From NCBI RefSeq assembly GCF_016649425.1, contig NZ_JADRCR010000009.1:1-64000 (forward strand): a stretch of DNA of 64,000 nucleotides. Direction: 5' to 3'. Made by a program: the position numbers and the translations under genes. Position 1 is the stretch's first letter. Every line of letters starts with the position of its first letter. The notes beneath the pieces were generated by a model. It saw nothing but the letters and a program-made list of their open reading frames with translations, searched no databases and was not told the origin of the DNA. Source of the DNA: Limnobaculum allomyrinae (GTDB lineage: Bacteria; Pseudomonadota; Gammaproteobacteria; Enterobacterales; Enterobacteriaceae). This document shows positions 1-10,763 of this stretch, piece by piece.

Positions 1-354
1 TGCAGATAGTGAAACAGTCAGAGACAGGCTCTACCGGCCGGGCACCTAAGTGATATCAGCACATACCGGTTACGGCCGGAATATCCGCTCCAGCCAATTT
101 GTCAGGTTTGAATCAGGAAAAACCATCTCTGCTGAAAGACTGAGGGTTTTGTTATGCACAGGTGTAAAACCGTTTGGTCATGTTATTTTAATCAATTCAC
201 TCATTGAGATTTATTCATTTCAAGCATTCCATTTGGGTATAACAAATTTGGTTTTTATCTCTAAGATTTCCATCTGTCTGTAATAAATAGTTTTTTATTT
301 TAAATTCAGTTCCCGCATGATGAATTTTATATAACCAAATATCTTTTTATCCTC
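1..354. other. Non-coding region upstream of metA
   Basis: I see no convincing gene here. An open frame from position 2 ends in TAA at 47-49 and could be the last codons of a gene outside the window, but 15 codons are too few to judge. A GTG-started frame at 50-283 has no ribosome-binding site and an unstructured translation. The second half is AT-rich. Confidence 0.5.
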
Positions 355-416
355 TCGACATGATATTAAAAAGACGCTATCTTTAGCAGTATAGAAGTCT
401 AAATGTATAAACGTAT
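355..416 (+). promoter_or_regulatory. metA promoter with MetJ operator (Met boxes)
   Basis: A TTGACA-like hexamer TCGACA (355-360) lies 17 nt before TATCTT (378-383). Downstream are tandem 8-mers related to the MetJ consensus AGACGTCT: AGAAGTCT (393-400), AAATGTAT (401-408) and AAACGTAT (409-416), plus AGACGCTA at 372-379. The arrangement resembles the E. coli metA operator. Repression by MetJ with S-adenosylmethionine is inferred from that. Confidence 0.7.
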
Positions 417-440
417 AAATGGATATTTGAGGATAAAGCA

Positions 441-1370
441 ATGCCAATTCGTATACCTGATGAACTACCCGCCGTTAATGTTTTACGTGAGGAGAATGTC
501 TTTGTAATGACATCCACTCGCGCCAGCCATCAGGATATTCGTCCGCTTAAAATTCTTATCCTCAATTTGATGCCAAAGAAGATTGAAACTGAAAACCAGT
601 TTTTACGTCTGTTATCTAACTCTCCATTGCAATTGGATATTCAGCTATTAAGAATTGACTGCCATGAGTCGAAAAATACTCCAACTGAGCATTTGAATAA
701 TTTCTACTGTAACTTTGAAGATATTCAGGATCAGAACTTTGACGGGCTAATTGTTACCGGAGCACCTCTGGGGCTGGTTGAGTTCAAGGATGTTGCTTAC
801 TGGGCTCAGATAGAGAAGATAACCAACTGGGCTAAAGCGCATGTAACGTCGACCCTGTTTGTTTGCTGGGCTGTACAGGCGGCATTGAATATTCTTTATG
901 ATATTCCTAAACTGACCATGAGTGAAAAGCTGTCAGGCGTCTATTGGCATAACGTAGTGGCGCCATTGGCTCCGTTGGCTCGCGGTTTTGACGATCGCTT
1001 CTTAGCCCCGCATTCTCGCTATGCCAGTTTTCCGTCAGACGTTATTCGTCAGCAAACCGACCTGGAGATTTATGCCGAATCGGAGCAAACCGGCGCTTAC
1101 CTGTTTGCCAGTAAAGATCGTCGCTTTGCGTTTGCAACCGGCCATCCTGAATATGATGCAGGAACGTTGTCTGCCGAATATTTTCGCGATCGTGATGCCG
1201 GACTGAATCCTACAGTTCCTGAGAACTACTTCCCTGAAGACAACCCTGATCGGGCGCCGGTAGCATCCTGGAGAAGCCATGGCTACCTGCTGTTTAATAA
1301 CTGGTTGAATTATTTTGTCTATCAGAGAACACCATTCGATCTGCGTCAGATGAATCCTACACTGGATTAG
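441..1370 (+). CDS. metA: Homoserine O-succinyltransferase (MetA)
   Basis: It transfers the succinyl group of succinyl-CoA to homoserine, the committed step of methionine synthesis in the cytoplasm. The 309-residue protein has the usual enterobacterial length. The catalytic cysteine is C142 (context LFVCWAVQ), the histidine and glutamate are H235 and E237 (TGHPEYD), and the conserved lysine is K47. All fall at the numbering known for E. coli MetA. A GAGG-like sequence precedes the ATG. The gene lies behind a Met-box promoter and directly before metH, so both ends of the methionine pathway sit together. The E. coli aceBAK-iclR block between these genes is absent. Confidence 0.97.
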   Translation: MPIRIPDELPAVNVLREENVFVMTSTRASHQDIRPLKILILNLMPKKIETENQFLRLLSNSPLQLDIQLLRIDCHESKNTPTEHLNNFYCNFEDIQDQNFDGLIVTGAPLGLVEFKDVAYWAQIEKITNWAKAHVTSTLFVCWAVQAALNILYDIPKLTMSEKLSGVYWHNVVAPLAPLARGFDDRFLAPHSRYASFPSDVIRQQTDLEIYAESEQTGAYLFASKDRRFAFATGHPEYDAGTLSAEYFRDRDAGLNPTVPENYFPEDNPDRAPVASWRSHGYLLFNNWLNYFVYQRTPFDLRQMNPTLD

Positions 1371-1469
1371 TTTTTTATATTCTGTGCATATCAGGCAAAT
1401 TCAGCCTATAACTATATGATTTAAAATGATGCCGGCAGACTGGCATAACGATTTATTAATGAGATTAAT

Positions 1470-4400
1470 GTGATGACCAAGACAGAACAACTACATCAGC
1501 AGCTTACTAAACGAATTCTGGTTCTGGACGGCGGAATGGGAACCATGATCCAAAGCTATAAGCTGGGTGAGGAAGACTATCGTGGCACACGTTTTTCTGA
1601 CTGGGAAAGTGACCTCAAGGGTAATAACGATCTGCTGGTATTAACCAAACCGGAAGTGATCTCTGCGATTCATCATGCCTATCTTGAAGCTGGCGCTGAC
1701 ATACTTGAAACCAATACCTTCAATGCCACATCTATTGCGATGGCCGATTACCATATGGAGTCGTTATCTGCAGAGATTAACTATGAAGGCGCTCGTTTAG
1801 CCAGACTATGTGCCGATGAATGGACGGCGAAAACACCGGATAAACCACGTTATGTCGCTGGTATCTTAGGGCCGACTAACCGTACCGCTTCTATATCACC
1901 AAATGTGAACGATCCCGCTTTTCGTAATGTTACTTTTGATCAATTAGTCGAAGCCTACAGAGAATCTACCAGAGCGTTAATTCAGGGCGGTGTCGATATC
2001 ATCATGATAGAGACGATTTTTGATACTCTGAATGCCAAAGCCGCTATTTTTGCTGTAGAAGATATATTTGAAGAGCTGGGCGTTGAGTTGCCGGTAATGA
2101 TATCCGGGACTATTACTGATGCATCTGGGCGCACATTATCAGGCCAGACTACAGAAGCCTTCTACAATTCATTACGTCACGTCAGACCGCTCTCTTTTGG
2201 CTTAAACTGCGCATTGGGGCCGGATGAGTTACGCCAGTATGTTGCTGAGCTTTCACGAATCTCCGAGTATTTTGTTTCAGTTCATCCTAATGCAGGCTTA
2301 CCTAACGCATTTGGTGAATATGATCTCGGCCCTGAAGATATGGCAATTCAGATTGAAGAATGGGCTAAATCAGGGTTTGTTAATATTGTCGGAGGGTGTT
2401 GTGGAACGACTCCGGCTCATATTGCTGCCATTAGTAAGGTTCTGGAGACAATACCGCCTCGCTCATTACCAGAGATCCCCGTGGCTTGCCGTTTATCTGG
2501 TTTAGAGCCACTGGCAATTGATGCGAATACTCTGTTTGTAAACGTGGGTGAGCGCACCAACGTAACGGGTTCAGCCCGCTTTAAACGACTGATTAAAGAA
2601 GAAAAATATAACGAAGCATTAGAGGTCGCTCTTCAGCAGGTGGAAAGCGGCGCTCAGATTATTGATATCAATATGGATGAAGGCATGTTAGATGCTGAGG
2701 CGGCGATGGTGCGCTTCCTTAATCTGATTGCCGGTGAACCGGATATTGCCCGAGTTCCCATTATGATTGACTCCTCTAAGTGGGAAGTCATTGAGAAGGG
2801 CCTGAAATGTATTCAGGGGAAAGGTATTGTTAACTCGATCTCCATGAAAGAAGGGGAAGAAAAGTTTATTCAGCAGGCTCGTCTGGTTCGTCGTTATGGC
2901 GCCGCGATGGTCGTGATGGCATTTGATGAAGATGGGCAGGCCGATACTCGTGCCCGCAAGATTGAGATATGCCGCCGTGCTTACCGTATTTTGACTGAAG
3001 TCGTTGGTTTTCCGGCAGAAGATATTATTTTTGACCCGAACATTTTTGCTGTTGCCACCGGTATTGAAGAACATAATAACTACGCGGTGGATTTTATTCA
3101 GGCCTGTGGTGATATTAAGGCAGAGCTGCCACATGCTTTGATTTCTGGTGGTGTTTCTAACGTTTCTTTCTCATTTAGGGGTAATGATCCGGTTCGCGAA
3201 GCGATTCATGCAGTGTTTCTTTATCATGCCATCAAGAACGGCATGGATATGGGGATTGTGAATGCGGGGCAATTGGCCATTTATGATGATTTACCGGCGG
3301 AGTTAAAGGATGCGGTAGAAGATGTCATTCTTAACCGTCGTACCGATGGTACTGAACGTTTACTGACGTTGGCAGAGAAATATCGTGGCAGTGCCGGAGA
3401 TGCCGAAGCAGATAAACAGCAGGCGGAGTGGCGCAGTTGGCCAGTGACGAAACGACTGGAATATGCATTGGTTAAAGGTATCACCGAGTTTATTGAAATA
3501 GATACTGAAGAAGCCCGTCAGCAGGTTGATTTGCCATTAGAAGTAATAGAAGGGCCGTTGATGGGAGGAATGAACATCGTCGGCGATCTGTTTGGCGAAG
3601 GCAAAATGTTTTTACCTCAGGTAGTAAAATCAGCGCGGGTTATGAAGCAGGCTGTAGCGTATCTGGAACCCTATATTGAGGCCAGTAAACAAAAGGGCTC
3701 TGCAGCCGGTAAAATCTTACTGGCGACAGTGAAAGGGGATGTTCACGATATCGGTAAGAACATTGTTGGTGTGGTATTGCAATGTAATAACTACGAAATT
3801 ATCGATTTAGGCGTTATGGTTCCAACCGAGAAGATTTTAAAGACTGCTCAGGAAGAGAAGGTGGATATCATTGGTCTGTCCGGTCTGATTACCCCTTCTC
3901 TGGATGAGATGGTCAATGTGGCTAAAGAGATGGAGCGTCAGGGATTCTCGCTGCCACTGTTAATTGGTGGTGCAACCACTTCAAAAGCCCACACCGCGGT
4001 TAAAATCGAGCAAAACTACAGTGGCCCAACCGTTTATGTACAAAATGCCTCCCGTAGCGTGGGTGTCTGTTCAGCCCTGCTTTCCGATATGCAGCGGGAT
4101 AGCTTCGTTGAACGTACTCGTAAAGAGTATGAAACAGTCAGAATTCAGCATGCGCGCAAAAAGCCAAGAACTGCACCGGTTAGCTTACAGGCCGCCAGAG
4201 ATAACGGCTGGGAGTGCGATTGGGATAATTACACCCCTCCGGTGGCTAAACATTTGGGCATTCGGCAGGTTGAGGCTTCTATTGAAACCTTAAGAAATTA
4301 TATCGACTGGACGCCGTTCTTTATGACCTGGTCGCTGGCGGGAAAATATCCACGAATTCTGGAAGATGAGATTGTCGGAGAAGAAGCCAAACGTCTGTTT

Positions 4401-5153
4401 AACGATGCCAACGAACTGTTGGATAAACTCTCTCAAAATCGTTCGCTAACTCCAAAAGGTATTATGGGAATTTTTCCGGCAAACCGGGTTGGTGATGATG
4501 TTGAGATTTATGCTGATGAAACTCGCCAGCAGGTTATTAATATTGGTCATCATTTGCGTCAACAGACTGAAAAAACAGATTTTCCTAACTATTGCCTGGC
4601 CGACTTTGTCGCACCAAAACGGAGTGGAAAAGCGGATTATTTGGGGGCATTTGCAGTAACGGGTGGTCTGGAAGAAGATACTTTGGCGGATGCTTATGAA
4701 GCGGTACATGATGATTATAACAAGATCATGATTAAAGCGCTGGCAGACCGTTTAGCTGAAGGGTTTGCTGAATATTTGCATGAACAAGTACGTAAAGAAA
4801 TCTGGGGATATGCGGAAAGTGAAAACCTGACTAATGAAGAGTTAATCAGGGAGAATTATCAAGGTATTCGCCCTGCACCCGGTTATGCAGCTTGTCCGGA
4901 ACATACGGAAAAAGCAGCTATCTGGCAATTGCTGAATGTTGAAGAGGCAATCGGCATGAAACTGACCGAGTCCTATGCTATGTGGCCAGGTGCCTCGGTG
5001 TCTGGTTGGTATTTTAGCCATCCTGAGAGTAAGTATTTTGCGGTGGCTCAGATTCAGCGCGATCAAGTTGAGGACTATGCTGCTCGCAAGAATTTGAGTA
5101 TAACGGAGGTAGAACGTTGGTTAGCTCCAAATCTGGGATATGACGCTGACTAA
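1470..5153 (+). CDS. metH: Cobalamin-dependent methionine synthase (MetH)
   Basis: It methylates homocysteine using 5-methyltetrahydrofolate, with cobalamin as methyl carrier. The protein has 1227 residues from the GTG at 1470, identical in length to E. coli MetH; an ATG follows immediately at 1473. The order is a homocysteine-binding barrel with zinc cysteines (GLNCALG near 247 and GGCCGTT near 310), a pterin-binding barrel (about 350-610), a B12 module with the base-off motif GDVHDIGKN where H759 is the axial ligand, and a C-terminal AdoMet activation domain ending in a conserved NLGYDAD. It is probably transcribed separately from metA, because 99 nt lie between them. No frame damage is seen. 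Confidence 0.98.
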   Translation: MMTKTEQLHQQLTKRILVLDGGMGTMIQSYKLGEEDYRGTRFSDWESDLKGNNDLLVLTKPEVISAIHHAYLEAGADILETNTFNATSIAMADYHMESLSAEINYEGARLARLCADEWTAKTPDKPRYVAGILGPTNRTASISPNVNDPAFRNVTFDQLVEAYRESTRALIQGGVDIIMIETIFDTLNAKAAIFAVEDIFEELGVELPVMISGTITDASGRTLSGQTTEAFYNSLRHVRPLSFGLNCALGPDELRQYVAELSRISEYFVSVHPNAGLPNAFGEYDLGPEDMAIQIEEWAKSGFVNIVGGCCGTTPAHIAAISKVLETIPPRSLPEIPVACRLSGLEPLAIDANTLFVNVGERTNVTGSARFKRLIKEEKYNEALEVALQQVESGAQIIDINMDEGMLDAEAAMVRFLNLIAGEPDIARVPIMIDSSKWEVIEKGLKCIQGKGIVNSISMKEGEEKFIQQARLVRRYGAAMVVMAFDEDGQADTRARKIEICRRAYRILTEVVGFPAEDIIFDPNIFAVATGIEEHNNYAVDFIQACGDIKAELPHALISGGVSNVSFSFRGNDPVREAIHAVFLYHAIKNGMDMGIVNAGQLAIYDDLPAELKDAVEDVILNRRTDGTERLLTLAEKYRGSAGDAEADKQQAEWRSWPVTKRLEYALVKGITEFIEIDTEEARQQVDLPLEVIEGPLMGGMNIVGDLFGEGKMFLPQVVKSARVMKQAVAYLEPYIEASKQKGSAAGKILLATVKGDVHDIGKNIVGVVLQCNNYEIIDLGVMVPTEKILKTAQEEKVDIIGLSGLITPSLDEMVNVAKEMERQGFSLPLLIGGATTSKAHTAVKIEQNYSGPTVYVQNASRSVGVCSALLSDMQRDSFVERTRKEYETVRIQHARKKPRTAPVSLQAARDNGWECDWDNYTPPVAKHLGIRQVEASIETLRNYIDWTPFFMTWSLAGKYPRILEDEIVGEEAKRLFNDANELLDKLSQNRSLTPKGIMGIFPANRVGDDVEIYADETRQQVINIGHHLRQQTEKTDFPNYCLADFVAPKRSGKADYLGAFAVTGGLEEDTLADAYEAVHDDYNKIMIKALADRLAEGFAEYLHEQVRKEIWGYAESENLTNEELIRENYQGIRPAPGYAACPEHTEKAAIWQLLNVEEAIGMKLTESYAMWPGASVSGWYFSHPESKYFAVAQIQRDQVEDYAARKNLSITEVERWLAPNLGYDAD

Positions 5154-5173
5154 GATCTGCTTGCTTTAAAAGA

Positions 5174-5236
5174 TATCTCAGTTTATATTTTAATCATTAT
5201 ATTATTTTATATAATATTCATTGGTAAATTGAGATA
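5174..5236. promoter_or_regulatory. Nested inverted repeats, likely operator of the ArsR/sulfur operon
   Basis: TATCTCAGTTTA (5174-5185) and TAAATTGAGATA (5225-5236) are inverted copies matching at 11 of 12 positions, 39 nt apart. Between them lies a perfect AT-rich inverted repeat, ATTATAT (5196-5202) and ATATAAT (5209-5215), overlapping the probable -10 region. The outer right arm ends 5 nt before the regulator ATG. Autoregulation by the ArsR protein is inferred. Confidence 0.6.
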
Positions 5237-5241
5237 CCTTA

Positions 5242-5574
5242 ATGAGTCAAAATAATTTTCTATCTGATATTTCTTTAATGAGAGCCGCAGCCGGTGACGT
5301 TGCGGCGCTTTTGCGTGCATTGGCAAATGAAGATCGCTTGTTAATTCTCTGCCAGCTCAGTCAGGGAGAACTTTCCGTTAGCGAACTGGAACAATGCCTG
5401 GATATTCGCCAGCCGACGTTATCTCAACAGTTAACCGTATTGAGAACCGAGGAGTTAGTGAGTACTCGCAGAGAGGGAAAGCGGATTTTTTATTCCATCC
5501 GTGATGAGAAGGTATTAGCGTTGTTAAATATGCTATATCAGCTTTATTGTCCGGCGAGTGGGGCGAAAATTTGA
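5242..5574 (+). CDS. ArsR-family regulator, BigR/SqrR/YgaV type (persulfide-responsive)
   Basis: This is a 110-residue winged-helix repressor. The recognition helix region is about residues 43-70 (ELSVSELEQCLDIRQPTLSQ, then QLTVLR). It has three cysteines, C37, C52 and C103. The C37-C103 spacing of 66 residues equals the spacing of the redox cysteine pair reported for BigR and SqrR, which sense sulfane sulfur, and the metal-site cysteines of classical ArsR are absent. Its TGA overlaps the ATG of the next gene, so it is co-translated with two sulfur transport genes. It probably represses its own operon through the upstream inverted repeats. The sulfur-sensing role is inferred from cysteine spacing and context. 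Confidence 0.85.
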   Translation: MSQNNFLSDISLMRAAAGDVAALLRALANEDRLLILCQLSQGELSVSELEQCLDIRQPTLSQQLTVLRTEELVSTRREGKRIFYSIRDEKVLALLNMLYQLYCPASGAKI

Positions 5575-6008
5575 TGAGTATTGCCTGGGCTGCATTTACT
5601 CCATTAACCGCTTTAGTGGGCGGTGTTTTGATTGGCGCTGCTGCCGCATTGCTGATTGTTTTTAATGGAAGAATTGCCGGAATTAGCGGTATTTTAGCCA
5701 ATGTAATTAAAGGTCAGCGCGAAGGATTTGGCTGGCGAGGTGTTTTTCTGTTGGGCATGATTGTTTCACCGCTGGTTTATGGATTGCTATGGCCTTTGCC
5801 TGATATTCAAGTTGTCTCAGGATGGCCTACGCTGGTTATTGCCGGTCTTTTGGTGGGAATAGGCACTCGTTATGCTTCTGGCTGTACTAGTGGTCATGGT
5901 GTTTGTGGACTATCCCGTCTCTCATTTTGTTCCTTGATGGCTACCCTGACATTTATGGTTACCGGTGTAATAACGGTTTTATTATTAAATCCATTACAAG
6001 GGAGCTGA
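5574..6008 (+). CDS. YeeE/YedE family sulfur transport protein (first half)
   Basis: This 144-residue membrane protein has about four hydrophobic helices and the family motif GCTSGHGVCG near residues 106-115, whose cysteines carry thiosulfate or persulfide sulfur in YeeE-type channels. The start chosen is the ATG at 5574, which overlaps the regulator stop codon in an ATGA arrangement; an upstream in-frame ATG inside the regulator gene is unlikely. The gene pairs with the one that follows, and together they correspond to one full-length YeeE-like unit. The likely role is uptake of a reduced sulfur species. The exact substrate cannot be read from sequence. Confidence 0.85.
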   Translation: MSIAWAAFTPLTALVGGVLIGAAAALLIVFNGRIAGISGILANVIKGQREGFGWRGVFLLGMIVSPLVYGLLWPLPDIQVVSGWPTLVIAGLLVGIGTRYASGCTSGHGVCGLSRLSFCSLMATLTFMVTGVITVLLLNPLQGS

Positions 6009-6013
6009 ACAAT

Positions 6014-6439
6014 ATGAAACTATTTTTTGCCTTTATCAGTGGTTTGACTTTTGGCTTAGGGATTATTGTTTCCGGCATGGTTAATCCGGTGAAAGTTTTA
6101 TCATTTCTGGATATTACCCGCGATTGGGATCCTTCATTAGCTCTGGTGATGGGAAGTGCTATTGTTGTTGGGCTATTGGCTTTTGGTTATATGAAGCATC
6201 GGCAGCAATCGGTTTTAGGCGAGCGTATTCAGTGGCCTGCTTTACGAGTTATAGATAAACGTTTGATTGGCGGTAGCGCCCTGTTTGGGATTGGTTGGGG
6301 AATTGCCGGTATTTGCCCTGGGCCCGGGCTGGTATTGCTTGGCGCCGGGATGGGAAAAGGTCTGATTTTTACCGGGGCTATGATCGCAGGTATGTTGATT
6401 TTTGATGCACTGGAGAAAAGAAAGACTTGCTCAGTATAA
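6014..6439 (+). CDS. DUF6691/YeeE-like membrane protein (second half of sulfur transporter)
   Basis: The protein has 141 residues with about four membrane helices. The conserved cysteine motif GICPGPGLVLLG lies near residues 99-110, pseudo-symmetric to the cysteine motif of the preceding gene. The ATG at 6014 is 5 nt after the upstream stop; a longer reading from 5903 would overlap the preceding gene and is rejected. It is the third gene of the ArsR-YeeE-DUF6691 operon, which ends at a hairpin at 6445-6474. The two small proteins probably assemble as one transporter in the inner membrane. Confidence 0.85.
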   Translation: MKLFFAFISGLTFGLGIIVSGMVNPVKVLSFLDITRDWDPSLALVMGSAIVVGLLAFGYMKHRQQSVLGERIQWPALRVIDKRLIGGSALFGIGWGIAGICPGPGLVLLGAGMGKGLIFTGAMIAGMLIFDALEKRKTCSV

Positions 6440-6444
6440 ATGAT

Positions 6445-6474
6445 AAAGGCCATATAAATAATATATGACCTTTT
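6445..6474. terminator. Bidirectional terminator
   Basis: The stem AAAGGCCATATA (6445-6456) pairs with TATATGACCTTT (6462-6473) with one mismatch. It carries A-runs and T-runs on opposite sides and sits between convergent genes. Confidence 0.65.
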
Positions 6475-6496
6475 GTGAGGTTAGCTTCTGAAAGTA

Positions 6497-7951
6497 TTAA
6501 TACAATCCTAACGCTTTCCACCAAACTAAGCCCAGTATCAGGAATATCGCTTGATTGACAAGACTGACTATAAAACCAACTCGCCATCAGGTTCCGGTAG
6601 GAACATACCCGGCACCAAATAGAATTGGGCCACGGGCGTGAGAGTATTGAGTCAGTGAGCAATACAAACTACTGGTAAAAGCCAGCATCAGTGCCATAGG
6701 TAGGGCAGGAATATGCAGATTAATACCCACACTAAGGAAAACGGCATATAACGCGGCGATTTGAGCATTTCCACTGGCGAAGAAGTAGTGAGTGTAAAAA
6801 TAGGCGGCATTAAGTAGCAACAGAATTAAAATCCAACTGCTGTCTCCCATGGCTGCGCCAATATGTTCACCAATAAGATTACCAAACCAGGTGGTAAAGC
6901 CAAGTTTCTTCAATTGGTTAGCCATCATTAATAATGCAGCAAACCAGATCAGAGTATCCCAGGCACCTTTTTCACTTTTTACATCTTCCCAGGTGAGAAC
7001 CCCGGTTAACAGTAAGAATGAGAGGCCAACGAAAGAAGCGGCTGTCGGGTCAACACCTAACTTATCGCCAAAAATCCACAAAATCAGTAACAGCACGACA
7101 GTGGCGGTCATAATCCATTCACTGCGGCTCATTTTTCCCATTTTCTCCAGTTCGGTTCTGGCGAGAATTGGTGCATCCGGCGTATGTTTAATTTCAGGTT
7201 TGGTCAGCCAGTAAACTAATAGTGGAACAATGATCAGCGAAGCCAGACAAGGGACGATTGCTGCGACAAACCAGCTACCCCAGGTTAAGTGAACATCCGC
7301 ATTGGCTGCCAGTTTTACAGCCAGCAGGTTACCGGTATAAGCCGTCATAAACATGGCTGCGGTTACGTCATTAACGTTACCAATACAGGTAATCAAAAAT
7401 GTACCGATTTTATTACGTGACTGATCTTCAGGATTGGAATTAAAACTACGAGCCAGAGAGTCAGCGATAGGGTAGATAACACCACCGCATCGTGCAGTAT
7501 TGCTTGGCATGGCTGGAGAAAGAATAAGATCGGCGACAGCCAGTCCATAAGCCAGGCCTAGTGTCCTTTTACCCAACAGACGAATCATTTGTAATGCGAT
7601 ACGCCTTCCCAATCCGGTTTTAATAAAACCTCTGGCAATCATAAAGGCAACAACAATCAGCCAGATTAAAGAACTGTTTAAATCACTCAGTGCTGTTGTA
7701 ATGGATTCAACAGCAGTGGTAGCGCCTGAAGCATAAGTCAGAGCAAAAACAGTAATACCAATTAACCCGACGGCACCAATTGGCAGAACTTTAGCCACAA
7801 TACAGGCAATAGTTGCCACAAAAACAATGGCGGAATGCCATGCAGGCAGACTTAAACCTTCAGGTGGGGTGATGTGCCAGAGAATAGCGGCACAAATAAC
7901 GATAATAATCAACGGTAACCAATTTACCGGAGAAGAGGTATTTTCCTTCAC
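6497..7951 (-). pseudogene. DASS-family anion:Na+ symporter interrupted by in-frame TGA
   Basis: The translation from a GTG at 7951 gives 454 residues of a divalent anion symporter (CitT/TtdT/YbhI type), with motifs PSNTARCGGVIYPIA and GNVNDVTAAMF and about a dozen hydrophobic segments. It stops at a TGA at 6587-6589 directly after GYVPTGT. The same frame then continues for 29 codons (start WRVGFIVSLVNQ, end KALGLY) to a TAA at 6497-6499. That continuation matches the expected last transmembrane helix of the family, and the restored length of 484 codons is normal. The TGA stands where relatives have the first W of a WW pair, so TGG to TGA is the simplest explanation. Substrate is unknown; citrate, malate or tartrate are typical. 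Confidence 0.85.
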
Positions 7952-8123
7952 AAGCTATCCCTACTCTGTATCAGAGAAGTAAATGTCCAAACGCTGAAAT
8001 TAAGAAAATAAAAGAAACTGTCAGAAAGATTGATGTATAAATAGAATAGTATTTTATTTATTACGTCGCGTAATAATATATTATTAAATAATTCAAAATT
8101 AAATATTTACTATTGTAAGCAAT

Positions 8124-8153
8124 AAAAAAGAGAGGCCGGAGCCTCTCTTTTTT
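8124..8153. terminator. Intrinsic terminator downstream of BASS transporter
   Basis: A perfect 13-bp stem runs from AAAAAAGAGAGGC (8124-8136) through loop CGGA to its complement at 8141-8153, with T-runs usable in both directions. Confidence 0.85.
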
Positions 8154-8171
8154 AGAAACGATTATTGATAG

Positions 8172-9098
8172 TTATTTTTTAACGTTATCTTTAGTTGGCT
8201 TACCTTGCCAATATCCAGCTAGCAGAGAGCCTGACAGGTTGTGCCACACGGAGAACAATGCTCCTGGCAGAGCGGCAACCGCAGAGAAGTATTGTGCTCC
8301 TAATGTTGCTGCCAGGCCGGAGTTTTGCATACCAACCTCAATAGCTAATGTGCGGCAGGTAGATTCATCAAATCCACATAGTCTCCCGCCCCAGTAGCCG
8401 CCCAGCAAACCAATTGCATTATGTAGGACTACAGCGATAGCTACGACAAAGCCGACTGAAGCAATATGACTCTGACTGTTAGCTACTACTGCACTGATAA
8501 TAGCCAAAATGCAGATCATCGATAGCGCTGGCAAAAACGGCTCAACGCGCTTAACGACATTGGTTAATGTATGGTGGATAAGTAAGCCTGCGCCAATAGG
8601 AATAATGACAATTTGTAGAATTGAGCGAAGCATACCTAATACATCAACATTAATTGAAGCATCCACATATAAATAGGTTAATAACGGTGTAGCAAACACG
8701 CCGACCAGTGTTGATACCGATGAGATGGTGACAGAAAGAGCTACATCGCCTCTGGCAAGATAAATCATTACATTCGATGCAGTTCCGCTGGCTACACTGC
8801 CAACCAGAATCATACCCGCAGCCAGGTCAGCCGGCATACTAAAGACTTTTGCCAGAATCCAGGCTGCTAACGGCATAATCAAATAATGCAGCAAGGTACA
8901 GGCAATAACCGGCATAGGGCGAGTGAAGATACGTTTGAAATCGCTGACTTTAAGGGTCACTCCCATAGCAAACATAATCAGCATTAGCAGATAGCTGATA
9001 TAAGGGGCGATACCGGTAAATGTTGTCGGCGTGTAGTAAGCAGTAACAGATAATAACAGAGCCCATAAAGGGAATAAGCGAGTAACCTTAGCTAACAT
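8172..9098 (-). CDS. Bile acid:sodium symporter family (BASS) transporter
   Basis: This 308-residue integral membrane protein has about ten predicted helices. The family signatures are [16 protein letters not shown] near residues 100-115 and [11 protein letters not shown] near 254-264, corresponding to the two crossing, Na+-binding helices of BASS/PanS/YocS proteins. Relatives carry organic anions such as ketopantoate or bile acids; the substrate here is unknown. It lies alone, 196 nt downstream of lysC on the same strand. The lysC terminator hairpin (9242-9269) falls between, so it is probably a separate transcript. Confidence 0.85.
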   Translation of the reverse strand: MLAKVTRLFPLWALLLSVTAYYTPTTFTGIAPYISYLLMLIMFAMGVTLKVSDFKRIFTRPMPVIACTLLHYLIMPLAAWILAKVFSMPADLAAGMILVGSVASGTASNVMIYLARGDVALSVTISSVSTLVGVFATPLLTYLYVDASINVDVLGMLRSILQIVIIPIGAGLLIHHTLTNVVKRVEPFLPALSMICILAIISAVVANSQSHIASVGFVVAIAVVLHNAIGLLGGYWGGRLCGFDESTCRTLAIEVGMQNSGLAATLGAQYFSAVAALPGALFSVWHNLSGSLLAGYWQGKPTKDNVKK

Positions 9099-9241
9099 GG
9101 ATGAAGACTTCCTTTTTCATTAGTGCATGCGATCGTTAAAGCAATCTCTGCACGTTGATACTTTCTATGTTGTGTTGTTTGTGTTTATAGCAAAGAAACA
9201 ATATTCAAATAAATAACGAAGAAGAGGGCTATTAACAAAAG

Positions 9242-9269
9242 ATAATGTGCAACCGAAGTTGCACATTAT
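9242..9269 (-). terminator. lysC terminator with UUCG tetraloop
   Basis: A perfect 12-bp stem (9242-9253 with 9258-9269) is closed, on the minus strand, by a C(TTCG)G loop, the very stable RNA tetraloop. It lies 25 nt after the lysC stop codon. The following T-run is short. Confidence 0.75.
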
Positions 9270-9294
9270 TACTGAAGTTGACCATCACATGACA

Positions 9295-10644
9295 TTATTC
9301 AAACAGGTTATGGTGTAGTGTCTTAACTACATGTTCAGCATCATCTCCGGGTACCAGAAGGCAGAGATTATGGCTACTGGCGCCATAAGAAATCATTCGG
9401 ATATTAAACGGTTCCAGTACGCCAAAGACTTCTTTTCCTACGCCGCGAGCTTTTGCCAGCTCGTTACCGATCAGGGCGACCAACGCCAGATTTTCTTCAA
9501 CTTCCACTCGACACAGCGCTGATAGTTCAGTTAACAATGCGCTGGTGAGAAGGCTGGTGCCACAGGTGGATGAGCCGGCAGTGTCCAGCGTCAACGCGAT
9601 GCTGACCTCTGAGGTAGTGATTAAATCAACAGAGATATTGTGGCTGGCCAGAATATTAAATATTTCCGCCAGGAAGCCACGAGCATGCAGCATATTGAGG
9701 CTGTGCAGGGTCAGTAATGTTTGTTTGCGGCGCAGTGCCAATGCCCGGAACAGCGGAGGTTGGCTGGTTTTATTACATACCAGAGTACCGCCGGCACTCA
9801 CATCTTTGCTGGAACCCACAAACACGGGGATATCTCTGCGTACGGCAGGTATCAGGGTTGCCGGATGCAGAATTTTAGCGCCGAAAGTTGCCATTTCTGC
9901 TGCTTCTTCAAAGCCAATTTCATCAATGCGCTTGGCATTAGGAACTACACGGGGGTCGGTAGTATAAATGCCGGGAACATCCGTCCAGATATCAACTCGC
10001 TTAGCATTTAGCGCTTCACCCAGCAGTGCTGCGGTATAATCACTACCACCACGGCCTAATGTGGTGGTGCGTCCGCGAGATTCACTGCCGATAAAACCTT
10101 GAGTGATGACCAGAGCATTTGCCAGACGCGGTTGCAGGTGTTGTTCACTTAAGGCATTTAGTGCCTGAACGTCGGGTTCGGCTTTACCAAAACGATCGTT
10201 GGTTTTCATTACGTTACGTACATCAAACCACTCAGCATTGACGTTTCTGCTTCTGAGCAGTTCAACAAACAGCAGAGTAGACATCAGCTCACCGTGACTA
10301 ACCAGTTCATCGGTTAATGCAGCGGAGGTTGCCAGACTGGCTGCCTCAGAAAGCGTGGTGATATTTTCCAACATGCGATCGATTTCTTCACGTACTACCT
10401 CTGAGCCGGGCAGGGTGTTAAGAATTTGATATTGGATGTGGCGGATTTGCTCAATCTTTTCTGTACGAAGATCCGGGTTACAGCCTTCAGCCAGGGCAAC
10501 TAACAGATTAGTCACGCCAGCCGATGCCGATAAAACCACCACTTTTACTTCAGGATTTGATAATACAACATTGGCAGAGTTATTCATTGCGGCGCTGTCA
10601 GCGACGCTGGTACCACCAAATTTAGCAACAACAATATTAGACAT
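9295..10644 (-). CDS. lysC: Aspartokinase III, lysine-sensitive (LysC)
   Basis: It phosphorylates aspartate, the first step to lysine, threonine and methionine, in the cytoplasm. The 449-residue length equals E. coli LysC. The N-terminal kinase domain opens with VAKFGGTSVAD (residues 6-16) and includes GRGGSDYTAALL near 198-209. Two ACT-like regulatory segments follow (about 310-449) where lysine binds. A GAGG-like sequence precedes the ATG. The long leader carries a lysine riboswitch, so both synthesis and activity should respond to lysine. It is single-fusion free: no homoserine dehydrogenase domain is attached, which separates it from ThrA and MetL. Confidence 0.97.
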   Translation of the reverse strand: MSNIVVAKFGGTSVADSAAMNNSANVVLSNPEVKVVVLSASAGVTNLLVALAEGCNPDLRTEKIEQIRHIQYQILNTLPGSEVVREEIDRMLENITTLSEAASLATSAALTDELVSHGELMSTLLFVELLRSRNVNAEWFDVRNVMKTNDRFGKAEPDVQALNALSEQHLQPRLANALVITQGFIGSESRGRTTTLGRGGSDYTAALLGEALNAKRVDIWTDVPGIYTTDPRVVPNAKRIDEIGFEEAAEMATFGAKILHPATLIPAVRRDIPVFVGSSKDVSAGGTLVCNKTSQPPLFRALALRRKQTLLTLHSLNMLHARGFLAEIFNILASHNISVDLITTSEVSIALTLDTAGSSTCGTSLLTSALLTELSALCRVEVEENLALVALIGNELAKARGVGKEVFGVLEPFNIRMISYGASSHNLCLLVPGDDAEHVVKTLHHNLFE

Positions 10645-10763
10645 AACTCAATAATTCCTCGTGTCAGGTGGAGCTAATCAATAGCCCTTAAATTCATCAG
10701 CCTTGGCACAAAGGAAGCGCGGTAAACAGGGAGCAGACGTAGGAGGGAAACACTACGATACAC

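Noticed and set aside
1..49. Possible last 15 codons of an upstream gene
   Set aside because: Too short to identify; a TAA alone is not evidence.
50..283. 77-codon frame upstream of metA
   Set aside because: GTG start without ribosome-binding site, no recognisable composition, and it lies in the AT-rich region leading into the metA promoter.
2224..2505. 93-codon frame inside metH, and similar frames inside other large genes
   Set aside because: Shadow frames of clearly identified genes.
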